Assembly (NCBI GenBank): GCA_029747015.1
Contig: JAKOGI010000449.1
Location: 527,638-591,637 of the forward strand
DNA length: 64,000 bases
From: Carnegiea gigantea
Taxonomy: Eukaryota; Streptophyta; Magnoliopsida; Caryophyllales; Cactaceae
Direction: 5' to 3'
The notes beneath the pieces are model-generated. The model did not search any database. It was not told where the DNA came from and saw only the letters and a list, made by a program, of their open reading frames with translations. The position numbers and the translations under genes were made by a program. Shown piece after piece: positions 23,470 to 34,400 of this stretch (position 1 is its first letter; each line of letters begins with the position of its first letter).

Positions 23470-23930
23470 ACCAACTTTTCCAATACCCCTCTCCTCATTA
23501 AGAAAACTTTCATCATGATTTTCCCCTATTACCTGAATAATGAGGAGATAGCTAACCATATGTGGGAAGCTTTCAAATGGTGGCAAAGGAATGCCTTATC
23601 GGCTTCGCGTCCATTGTCCGATGATTATCAGGATCCCTGCGAGCACTTCATCAGCAGGCAAGCTGAGGCGGCCGCGCAGAATTTTTGTGCTCCTAAGCTC
23701 ATTCAAGCCACCTTTTATGCGATGGTGGCAATGATGCACTGGAGTTTGGCGTACTTACAAGGAATATGGCCTAAGTCCTTAAAATACCGTTGACAAACCT
23801 CCGCTAGTACACCTTCGAGAAGTGGCTCATAGTCTGCAGGCACCAACCATTGCTCCAGCAGCAGGCTTAGACTCCTTCGGCAGCCGTGAAGTTAGTGTGC
23901 GGTCTAATGATACCTTGGCAGCCTCCAGCT
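23470..23930 (+). pseudogene. Small unknown plant ORF family, copy 1
   Basis: The open frame at 23,515-23,793 contains EIANHMWEAFKWWQRNAL, SASRPLSDDYQDPCEHF, RQAEAAAQNF and LIQATFYAMVAM. After a frameshift, homologous-looking sequence continues to about 23,930 (FEKWL). The same architecture, with the shared phrase FYAM at the same relative place, is found on the opposite strand at 37,760-38,213. I recognise this as a recurrent small plant protein of unknown function seen near repeats, but I cannot name a family. The sequence before it (23,120-23,470) contains an open frame without motif. Confidence 0.5.
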
Positions 23931-23959
23931 ACGAGGCGGTCAATAACGTTTTTTGAATT

Positions 23960-23963
23960 ACAT

Positions 23964-23995
<32 letters not shown>

Positions 23996-24187
23996 GTATG
24001 TATGTATGTAGATATGTACATATATATATATATATATACACATATAGATATATATACACACACACACACACACATAACACACACACACACACACACACAA
24101 TATATATATATGCACACACACACATATATATATATGTACATACATATATATATATGTACACACATATATATATATATATAATATATA

Positions 24188-24242
<55 letters not shown>

Positions 24243-24294
24243 ATATATATGTGTGTGTGTATATATATAATATATATATTATGTATATACATAC

Positions 24295-24338
<44 letters not shown>

Positions 24339-24395
24339 GTATATATATATGCATTATATAATATATGTATATATATATGTGTGTGTGTGTGTGTA

Positions 24396-24428
<33 letters not shown>

Positions 24429-24450
24429 CTCTGTGTGTGTGTGTGTGTAT

Positions 24451-24486
<36 letters not shown>

Positions 24487-24487
24487 C

Positions 24488-24545
<58 letters not shown>
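23960..24545. repeat. Large compound microsatellite (TA, CA, GT, GA)
   Basis: About 585 bp of alternating TA runs, CA runs, GT runs and a terminal 58-bp GA run ending at about 24,543. Long open frames on both strands made of Tyr-Ile, Cys-Val, His-Thr or Glu-Arg repeats are translation artefacts. It ends where the Ulp1-like gene locus begins. Confidence 0.98.
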
Positions 24546-25883
24546 CATATATAGGGAACTACTCCAGTAGAATAAGGCTTTCCATAGGATGAGTAAGATG
24601 AAGCGATGTCAGCCGTTGGATCGAGATCAACGGATGCGATCTAATGAAGGTCACGTGACCTTTCTTGCCTTGTTCATTCTCCCTCTCTCGTCGAATATTC
24701 ACTCTCCTTCTTCATCTCGCTTTCGCTTCTGTCATCTTCCTGATCATTTTGCCCATATTATTTGCAAAGTTTCCTCCAATTGTTTGCTTTGTGATTTGAA
24801 TTTCGTGCGTTTTTGTGCAAATCATTGGTATTCGCTAGTTGTTTTTGATAATTTGTAGTGAGTTGTTCTAATACTTACATTTGGTGGTTTTTACATCATT
24901 GATTTTGTATTTGTGGTTGTCTGTTTTGGCTTGATTTTAGTTGTAGATCCATGTTTTTCGCAAGATCTAGGGTTTCTACGTAAGTTTAGTGGATTTTAGG
25001 ATGTTATATGGTAAATTGCTCGCTCTTATGTGCAATTTCTTGCTTTGATTCTTTATATTTCTCATATCGTGGATCTTGATTTACGACATTTAGTGTAAAG
25101 TTTCAGTTTTAGCATTTTGCTCAAATTGGTTTGATAATTAGTGATCTGTACATATGTAAGTAGTAATTAGTAGTTGTAATATTGGTGATTATCTATCTAG
25201 GTAATCATTTCTCTCCTCTAATAGTTTGTAAGTCGGACTAGGTATATTTGTTTAAGGAGAGGATGCTCTGAATTGCTTTTATTGGTGATCAATAGTTTTG
25301 TTATTAGTGATCGCTAGAATAAGGTTAGTGACCTGTAGGTTATTTATTGATGATCAAGGGATGTGTTATTAGTGATCGCTATATATCTATTAGTGATCAG
25401 TAGTAGTAATATCTAGTGATCAACAAATATAAGATAAGTGATCAGTAGGAACAATATTAGTGACCACACACACATTACTCACTAATCATTCTAAGAAGTG
25501 CACTTGGTGATCAGTACATGTATGTTTGGTGATCAAATAGAATGAGGTCTCAACGGATGTTTCTTGGTGATCAGTAGACATTTTATTAGTGATCAATAGT
25601 TTTGTTGTTAGTGATCGCTAGAATAAGATTAGTGATCTGTAGTTTATTTATTGTTGATCCATTATTAGTGATCAGTAGACCTCTTATTAGTAATCAACAG
25701 TTTTTGGCAATTTGTGTTTTTGGTGATCAACGGATGTATTATTAGTGATCAGTAGAGATGGATATTTGTTGAATAAATATTTAGTATTGTAATTGTTATT
25801 GAATTTTATTGCTTTTGCTGTTAGGTGATCAATAGCTTTCTGGTTAGTGGTCGATTGTTATATGATAAGTGATCTCTCAAATA
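24546..25883 (+). other. Leader-like region of Ulp1-like copy U1
   Basis: After the GA run the sequence opens with TATATAGGGAACTACTCC and then CAGCCGTTGGATCGAGATC. This 'TATATAGGG...CCGTTGGATC' style resembles ends of some plant DNA transposons, but I cannot assign it. At 24,660-24,760 there is pyrimidine-rich 5'-UTR-like sequence, and GATCTAGGGTTTCT at about 24,963 is typical of plant leaders. From about 25,130 the sequence is filled with TTAGTGATC-type repeats. A duplicated piece (GTTAGTGATCGCTAGAATAAG) occurs at about 25,305 and 25,608. Confidence 0.45.
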
Positions 25884-28800
25884 AATGTTAACGGGGTGGA
25901 AGAGGTTAATTCGAGGATTTGGAAGAGCTTATCTCAAGGATATGTTGGATAAGACGAGCATAATTGTTGAGGACGAACAATTTAATGAAAAGGAACATCC
26001 CAGCAAAGGTGTTGCATATGAAGGTAAAGTTGAAGATCAAATTACAATTTCAAAGGTTAAGGTGAGCCAAATATGTTTAATTTATTTTGTTATCTATTGA
26101 AACAAAAAAAACAAAGAAATTGTACTTCTTCTATTTTTGTCCATTATTTCTAGGTAAGGTGGCATATCCTTTTTGACTATAAGTATTGGTTGTTTCCATT
26201 AGGCTCTTTTTTGAGACGGTCGAGTGTTAACCGATTTGATAATAACCAACAGTCGATGGCTGGCGGAAATCATGACAGAGTTGAAGGAGTTGATCCCTGG
26301 AGCATACAACCCACTCAAGAGAGTAAGAAATGTAACTGCAGAATCGGTGAGTGATGCCCTCATCAGTGATAGGCCTAAGCGGTTGAGGAGTAGAACATCG
26401 AGTCTCATAAGACTCGTTTGAATCGGACGGGTTCTTGATGTAGATTGATGAAATTGAGAAGAATTACACGGGGTCACGAGATAAGGTGCATGACTTCCCA
26501 CAGTTCGATATACTAACTTTCAGCCGTGGAGTGTCTCAAGAGGAGAAAGAGGTGCTGCTTGAAGGAGTGATTGTTGTGATTCACACCCCGATAGTCTGGC
26601 AGCAACAGTCCAAGTAATAAACTATGATGTGAAGGACATCGTTACGAGATGTATGACAACCTCCGTACAGTGTGTCAGCACACCATTGCTACCGGGTACT
26701 TCTTCCCGTAGTCTTGTAGCCGAATCTTTTGTTGCTATTTGATGTTATTAAAAATTTGTGATCATACTAGCAATGATCCTTTTTCCATGTAGATTTTATC
26801 CTCTAAGGTTGAAAGCTGTGATTATACATAAACACATTAGTGATCTTCTGTGTCTTAAATACTCCCAATGAACGGTAAATATAGTGATTATTACTAATAA
26901 AATCAGTGATCTTTAAGAGACAAATCAGTGATCACAAAGATTGTACCAAAAATGTGTTAATTGGTGATCATTACCACAAAACTTATTGATCATTAGTCGA
27001 TCAATTAGTGAATCATACAGTTGATGAATTAGTATTCACTTCATGTAGACATGCTTTCCCCCACTTCCCCCCCAAATCATATTACAACTGTCTAAATGAT
27101 CTCGTATGACAGTGCATGGCACTTTTTCCTTAGCACTGTTTTTTATCTAAATCTATATTCATACAATTTTCCTAATTAATTGTTGTGTTTTTACAGGTCA
27201 AATACTGCTATGTTCCCAAGAAGAAAAAGACGCATTCATTGATCAATCTTTGATGAGAATTGCGGAGCTTGATCTTTAGATGTGTAAACACTAACCAATA
27301 TTGACAAAGGCAAAGATGTACTAGTTGAAGCACCGAAAAGGCGCAGAATGGGGTTAGCTCAATGTATTATCAGTGCATTGCAAGTAGGTAAAAAAAAAAA
27401 AAAAAACGATGCGAGTTTTCTTCGTGATAAACTTAATGTCTATGTTTTTATATTTTTCTCCCAGGCTACATTCCCCTTCTATGAATTTTATTTCATTGGC
27501 TGTGTGTACTAACTATTCCTTCTATGCACCACCCTCGTCAATAGAGTCTGTGCCTTCTTCGTTCTCCACTTACATGCAGCAGAATACAATGATCTCTCAT
27601 GATATTTCATACGAACTAAAGCTGTATGCTAACTTTGTCTTCAACTCAGAAGAAGAACAGAGGTAAGAATAAATATGTGTCCTAGAAAAGTGATTCATAT
27701 ACAAGTCTTTTGTAAACGGTATTTTTTAGTGACGGATTTGTTTGTTTATTCGCTAGCCCAGTGCTGTACGATGACTTATACTACATGGCCAATCGAGACA
27801 TGCTCTCAACTATTATTGGCGATGACTGTGTTAACAAAGTCATAATGGACATTTGGGCGAATATATTGAATGCAAGTGAACTGAATATAGATCATTGCCA
27901 TATTCAAAGGCTTTTCTACACAAACGAAGCGTTTGTAAACTAATTGAAAAAAAAATACTTTCAGTGATATTTTACACATGCATGTATATTTTTTTTATAA
28001 AATACAATGATTGTCGCTGTAAAAAGTCTGTGTTTTTTTTTGGGGAAACATTTGTACATGAAGACAAAACAGGCAAACAAAGCTGAAGCTATGTTCTTCC
28101 GCCAGCTAAACGACGAGCTGTCCTTGAGTCCACATATCGACTTCAAGCAAGTGGACATGGTGAGAATTAAGCTAGATGAATACACTTTTTTTTAATTAAA
28201 AAGTTTTGTTACATTGCTTGTTATTCAGGCACTAATTTATGATAGGTTTTGGTGCTTCAGGTGTTCTTCCATTGTTCTGACGACAGAAAACAATTTCTTA
28301 TTTATTTAAATTTCAAGAAAAATAGTATGGACATTATTAACCATATCAAGAGAAAGCGCAGAGAACATTAAGTATGTGAATGCTGTGCAGATATTTTGGT
28401 AAAGCTTCATATAATTTTAGTTTCTCTTAAAAACAAACTTAAGCTGATGCTTTTTGCTAATTTTATGTTTTTGGTTTTATATGAGCATTGCAGTGCATAC
28501 TCTTTTAAAAGTATCTCACAGAGGAACAGAGTGATACCAAAAGAGCAAACTCCATTCAAGAATTTGAATTGAGATACATAGATATGCCTTAGAAGTAGGA
28601 GGCTTCAAAGATAGATGATAATCAAACCATTTATGTTATAAAGCACATGTAGGAATACAAAGGCCTGCCTCGCCCTTGGGATGTAGGATTCGCAAATGAT
28701 CAGGCGAACATGCTACTCAACCCTCTTTCAAGAAGAAAAGAATGGCACATGTTTGAGATATCACGCTAATTATTGTGCGCGCCCCTTATTTGATTTGCAT

Positions 28801-28945
28801 CGCAGGTTGCTGTAGTCCATAAGTTTAGGGTGGAGTGTTGCCACATGATCCTCACTTCACCTACCAATGCAATATAGGCACATGTGAAGAGAATGGTGAA
28901 TGTTTATGAAAAGATAAGGCTAAAAAAGTCAAGAAAGTAGTGGTC
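25884..28945 (+). pseudogene. Ulp1/C48-peptidase-like gene, copy U1 (C-terminal half)
   Basis: This is a multi-exon relic. Possible early exons are 25,884-26,061 (MLTGWKRLIRG..., ends before GTGAGC) and about 26,206-26,636 (VHDFPQFDILTF). Then come 27,197-27,390 (APKRRRMGLAQ), about 27,463-27,662, 27,757-27,943 (VLYDDLYYMANR, VIMDIWANILNASE), 28,070-28,159 (MFFRQLNDELS, DFKQVDM), 28,261 to about 28,400 (VFFHCSDDRKQF, NFKKNSMDIIN), about 28,490-28,770 (QTIYVIKHM, PRPWDVG) and 28,806-28,945 (FRVECCHMIL). This follows the plant Ulp1-like C48 layout, with catalytic Asp in MDIIN. The catalytic His should lie in VFFPxxxxxHW, but the sequence reads DRKQF. The DCGxFV Cys position reads Gln (28,623-28,625). 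Such enzymes cut SUMO/ubiquitin-like modifiers; this copy is dead. Exon ends are inferred from GT/AG and comparison with copy B. Confidence 0.75.
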
Positions 28946-29280
28946 AGCTCAGGTAAACGAGATGTTTATAGTGAAGAAAGTAGTGGATTTCTGTTGTGAT
29001 GATCATTACATATGTAATTAATGATCAGTCGTCATATGCAATTCACCTCTTGAATACGAAGCATAGTAATGATTACCAAAGCTCCCTGTGTTGATCACTA
29101 AGTTTATAACTAACATGTATTGTGATCTTGTAGACATTGCCTAGGACAACATAAAGAAATCCATTGATCACCAAGAGTAATACTAATGATCACTAAATGA
29201 TCACCTATTGATCACTACCTAACAGGATGATATCAGTACCTGTAATTGATAATCTGTAATTAGTGATCAGTCATCATATG

Positions 29281-31419
29281 TAATTCATCTCTTGAATACG
29301 AAGCATAGTTATAATGATGACCAAAGCTCCTTACATTGATCACTAAGTTTACAACTACAGACATATTGTGATCTTATAGACGTTGTCTAGGACAACATAA
29401 AGAAATGCATTGACCACCAAAAGAATACTAATGATCACTGAATGATCACTTATTGATCACCAAAAGTAATACAAGTGATCACTGAATGATCACCTATTGA
29501 TCACAATACCTGTAATTGATTATATGTTGATAACCATAAATAGAACCAGTGATAAGAAGACATACTTGTAATGATCACCAAAACTGGAACTGTTGATCAC
29601 TAACTACAATTGAGGATGTGTTGGTCACAATGAAGACACCTAGTGATGACTAAACATAGTTCTTATGATCACTAAAACAATCCTATTAATCACCAAAGGA
29701 ACACCTATGGATCATCGACTACAATTCCAAACTTCATTGCCTTCTACCAAATTGACATGTGCATTATATCTGCAAATATTTGATCTTTTAATTTGCACCA
29801 AAAAAAAGGAAAAAAAGGAAAAAAAAACATAGAAAAATAGATAAAGAACAATTCACTTTTATGAAAAGAGATGTTGATTAATTAATATTCTTATACGAAG
29901 CTAAAATATACGATCAGTTATGATAGCCAACCGACTCTCTCTCTTAATCAGAGTCTCTCTCCTATTCTTGCTCTATAGCTCGACTGTCTGTTCACTTGCT
30001 GGCGTGCATCTTGTATTGGTATTGTCTGTCTGTCTGTCTCTCTCTTTTCCCCCTCTTTCTCTGTCTCTCTCTCTCTCTCTCTCTTATAGTTCTAATCTGC
30101 AATCTTGTCAATATTCGTCAAACTGCTTCAACTTATCTATAGCTTCTCTACACTTTGAAGGTGAGATTCTTGACCTTTGTGTTCACATTGGTCTTCTAGT
30201 TCTATTTTAGTGCACTTATTTTGGATTTTTTGGCGATTTCTCTTGGATTTCCTTTTATCTTTCGTAAGTTTGAATATTTTCTTAGAAATCTGGTTTTGAA
30301 TTCTAATTTAAAAAGCTTATAGTCTATTTTTGAACTACATTGATCACCAAAGCTTTGGTTTCGTAATGATGACCAAAATCTGGTTTCGTAATTCATCCCT
30401 TGAATATGAAGCATAGTTATAATGATGACCAAAGCTCCTTACATTGATCACTAAGTTTACAACTACAGACATATTATGATCTTGTAGACATTGTCTAGAA
30501 CAACATAAAGAAATGCATTGACCACCAAAAGAATACTAATGATCACTGAATGATCACCTATTGATCACCAAAAGTAATACAAATGATCATTGAATGATCA
30601 CCTATTGATCACAATACCTGTAATTGATAATATGTTGATAACCATAAATAGAACCAGTGATAAGAAGACATACTTGTAATGATCACCAAAACTGGAACTG
30701 TTGATCACTAACTACAATAGAGGATGTGTTGGTCACAATGAATACACCTAGTGATGACTAAACATAGCTCTTATGATCACCAAAACAATCCTATTAATCA
30801 CCAAAGGAACACCTATGGATTATCGACTACTATTCTAAACTTCATTGCCTTCTACCAAATTGACATGTGCATTATATCTGTAAATATTTGATCTTTTAAT
30901 TCGCACCAAAAAAAGGAAAACAAGGGAAAAAAACATATAAAAATAGATAAAGAACAATTCACTTTTATGAAAGGAGATGTTGATTAATTAATATTGTTAT
31001 ACGAAGCTAAAATCTACGATCAGCTATGATAGCCAACCGGCTCTCTCTCTCTTATTCTTGCTCTATAGCTCGACTGTCTGCTCACTTGCTCGCGTGCATC
31101 TTGCATTGGTATTGTCTCTCTGTATGTCTCTCTCTCTTCCCCCTCTTCCTCTGTCTCTCTCACTCTCATAGTTCTAATCTGCAATCTTGTCAATATTCGT
31201 CAAACTGCTTCAACTTATCTATAGCTTCTCTACACTTTGAAGGTGAGATTCTTGACCTTTGTGTTCGCATTGGTCTTCTTGTTCTATTTTAGTGCACTTA
31301 TTTTGGATTTTTTTTGTGATTTCTCTTGGATTTCCTTTTATCTTTCGTAAGTTTGAATATTTTCTTGGAAATCTGGTTTCAATTCTAATTTAAAAAGCTT
31401 CTAGTCTATTTTTGAACTA
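29281..31419 (+). repeat. Tandem duplication of about 1.05 kb containing a 5'-leader-like exon
   Basis: Unit 1 (29,281-30,337) and unit 2 (30,389-31,419) are nearly identical over their length, with offset 1,106-1,108 bp. Each contains a TGATCAC-rich part, an A-rich part, a CT-rich leader-like segment (29,930-30,170 and 31,036-31,250) and the sequence ACACTTTGAAGGTGAGATTC, which looks like an exon end plus donor site. A partial third copy of the first ~200 bp lies at about 29,020-29,220. The open frames 29,920-30,210 and 31,026-31,292 are the duplicated CT-rich leader. The segment corresponds in position to the leader of copy B at about 39.4-39.6 kb. Confidence 0.88.
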
Positions 31420-34400
31420 AAAACCATGTCGTTTGGTTCTTAGAAATGTACCATGCTCTGATCTTTCACTTTCATTAAGTGATTTATTAAATAATCGGAA
31501 AAAAAGGATGTTGAATACTATTCGAAATTCAGAAGAACTGTGTGGAAAGGCCATTGAACAACTGGAAAAAGCTCGGGCTCACTTAAGGAAAGTAGAAATG
31601 GAAGCGGATCAGTTTCGAGTGAATAGATATTTAAACATAGGATGAGACAAAATAAGCTCCGAGTTAATGGGTGCTGCCAACGGGAGTGGTGGTGCCATAT
31701 GCAAAAAGGATTAGACTCATAGAATGGCAGAGGCAAATACAGCCTTGGCACATTTTCATCGTTAATCCATGAACACAGTGTCTATATAGAGACCTAGATC
31801 CACACATCTCGATCGGGAAAGAATCAATAGAAAAAGAAAGAATCAAAACTGATCGATATATTGCTTTCTTTTCTTGAAACAAATGAAAGATGGAAGAAAA
31901 ATCATGGATCAACTAAGCCCTCTCGGTAACTCACTTAAGAAAGAGAAAGAGGAGTTCCATTTTAAATTTACTTTTCTTCTAATATAGTACAATTTGGTAA
32001 TGTTTGGTGATATATTGTGGGTTGAAGGATTTATTTTCCTCAATCTTGTAATTTTGCATAGATTTGCTTTTCTCTAAGGTTTACTACTGAGAAATCATGG
32101 CCCGATGTAAAGTTTAAGAAACTCCCAAGGGGAATGGAGAAGAATCACCTTCCATTAGGTAAAAAATTGCACTTCAAAACCTTTTGAGTAAATAGTTTTC
32201 GTATTACGTATGTGTTATATATTTGGTGATCATTACTTATATATTTAATGACCACTAGGTGTAGTTTTAGTGATCGTTTTGCATATCTGTTTGTCTCTTT
32301 GATTACTTTCACTGGGTTCTTTTAAAAAAAAAATCTAAATTCTCACACGACTTAAATGTCTTTCTTTAAAGCAATTAAAAAAATTTTAAAAACTATGGAG
32401 CAATATTTTTTCACAGTGCACTCTACCTTAGTGATTACTAGAAAAGTGATCAGTGATCGTCAGGTATCATATTACTGATCTCTAGCTATGATATTAGTGA
32501 TCTTTATGTATAATATTAGTGATCGTTTTGTATATGTGTGTTATCTATTTGTGATTGTTAGAAAACTATTTAGTGAAGGTTATATATTGTATTAATGATC
32601 ATTTTTTAAAAAAAATTATAAAATGCTTGCTTATTCTATCCTTGTCTTCATAAATGTTTGCTTTCAACTTATCAATAACATCCCTTTCCAACCAATAAAC
32701 ATAAACACACTCACATGATAAATAAATGCCTTTTACGGTTCCAATTTGTATCATATGTTGAGTTTTTGTGATCAGTGCAGTTTTGATTGGTGATCATCTG
32801 AATTATGCCTAGTGGTACATTATATTTTATGCGTTCATAGAAGTATATACTTTCTTTACTCACTTGCCTTTTGTATTCTACAGTGCTAAAGTAGCTTCGA
32901 ATCCGGACGAAATTGGACTGGGCGCTCATGAAAGAAGAGGATCTGCCGATAAGACTAGCAACAGTTCTATCCATGGGAAGAAGCGTTGATACAACGCATT
33001 TACCTGTAAGACAGATGACGATAATGATGCTACGAATGATTCTCATAATGAAGACAATAACAAAGACACGTTGCATAGGAACACAGCCACTGAAGATAAA
33101 TCCCCGACTGAAGTACTACCGGACAAGAACAAGAAGACTGACAAAACAACTGAAAAGGCCACAGAGAAGAAGACTGGGAAGAACGGGAGGACTGATAAGG
33201 AAAGCAGTGAAGAGGTGCCCCTTGAAGAGAATGTTGATGACAAGGAAAAGACTGATAAGGCAGCTCAAAGAGTAACAGAAAAAGGAGCTCCCCCTGAGAA
33301 ACCCATTAAGAAATGTTCCAAGAAGACTGGCAGGTCAACTCAAAAGATGACAAAGAAGAAGGGGGGCCAAAAAGAAAAGCAATGAAGAGGTCCTCCCCTG
33401 AGAAGATTGTTGATGACAAGGAAAAGATCGATAAATTAGTTGAAAAAGCAATGGAAAAAGAAGATCTCCCTGCGAAATCCGCTGAGAAACGTTCCAAGAA
33501 GACAAAGGCTGGGAAAGAAAAATGTGAGGAGGCTGTAAGTAAGAAGGCAAAGAGAGACGATTCTTCTCAGCAAGCAACAGAGGGTGGTGAATCTCTACAA
33601 AAGACTGATGCGAAAGAGATGGAAGAAGACAGTTCGGTGGGGAAGGTGGAGGAGAAGAATGCGAGCAGCAAGAAGAATGCTGCTGACATACCACAAGAGG
33701 GGGCAAGTCTTCCTCAGGCTCCAGTTACACATCCAAAGACTTAGACATCTTCTAAGAAACCATAAAAAGAACAGAAAAGTTTCCCAAAAAAATCCAAGGA
33801 GAAGCAAAGAGGGGAGAAGCCGGGAGAAACAAAAAAGGAGAAGCCAAAGAGGAAGACATTCCCCGTGAGACGTTCACAGAGGGTGTAAAACTTATCAAAG
33901 CCTCCGGTGCCGTAAGGGCACATTTCTGAGGTAGAGCTTTCTTCTGATACTTCAGACAATAAAGAAAGCAGTGCAAGAAAGGTTAAAAGTAATGATGAAA
34001 GCTCTAGTAGATCTTATGAGAAGCTGAAGGAGGGAAGCTGCAGGAGGGAAAGGAACCTTCTGACAAATCTCCTACCAAACTCCAGCACAAAGAAAGATAG
34101 AAAAAGTGAGAAGAAACAAAGAAGCAGGAGTTGAAGAAGGAACCCGTCGCCACGAGGCAATCGCAAAAGGGTGCAAAGCATACCGAAGCCTGCAGTACAA
34201 CAGCCTGACATATCTGACGTCCACATTCCGGAGAGTTCGAATACGGTAGAAAAGATACCGAACTGTGAACATGAAGACGTCGATGATAATGCACACAAAA
34301 AAGTGGGGGAAGAAGAGACGCACATTCAAGAAGCTCCAAAGGCTGTTCCAAAGACGAAAAAGCCTGCATTAAAATCTAAAGGCAAACAACCCATCCAGCA

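Noticed and set aside
23867..24554. Long open frames on both strands (up to 151 codons)
   Set aside because: They are translations of TA/CA/GT/GA microsatellite repeats, with no non-repetitive codons.
31433..31645. Open frame with ATP-synthase similarity as a functional nuclear gene
   Set aside because: Only the stalk portion is present, without a membrane segment, transit peptide or C-terminal part, inside an intron-like region of a pseudogene. An organelle DNA insertion explains it better.
33335..34369. Several minus-strand open frames over 33.0-34.4 kb
   Set aside because: They are shadows of the Lys/Glu-rich plus-strand linker; A/G-rich coding sequence gives stop-poor complementary frames rich in Ser, Phe and Leu.
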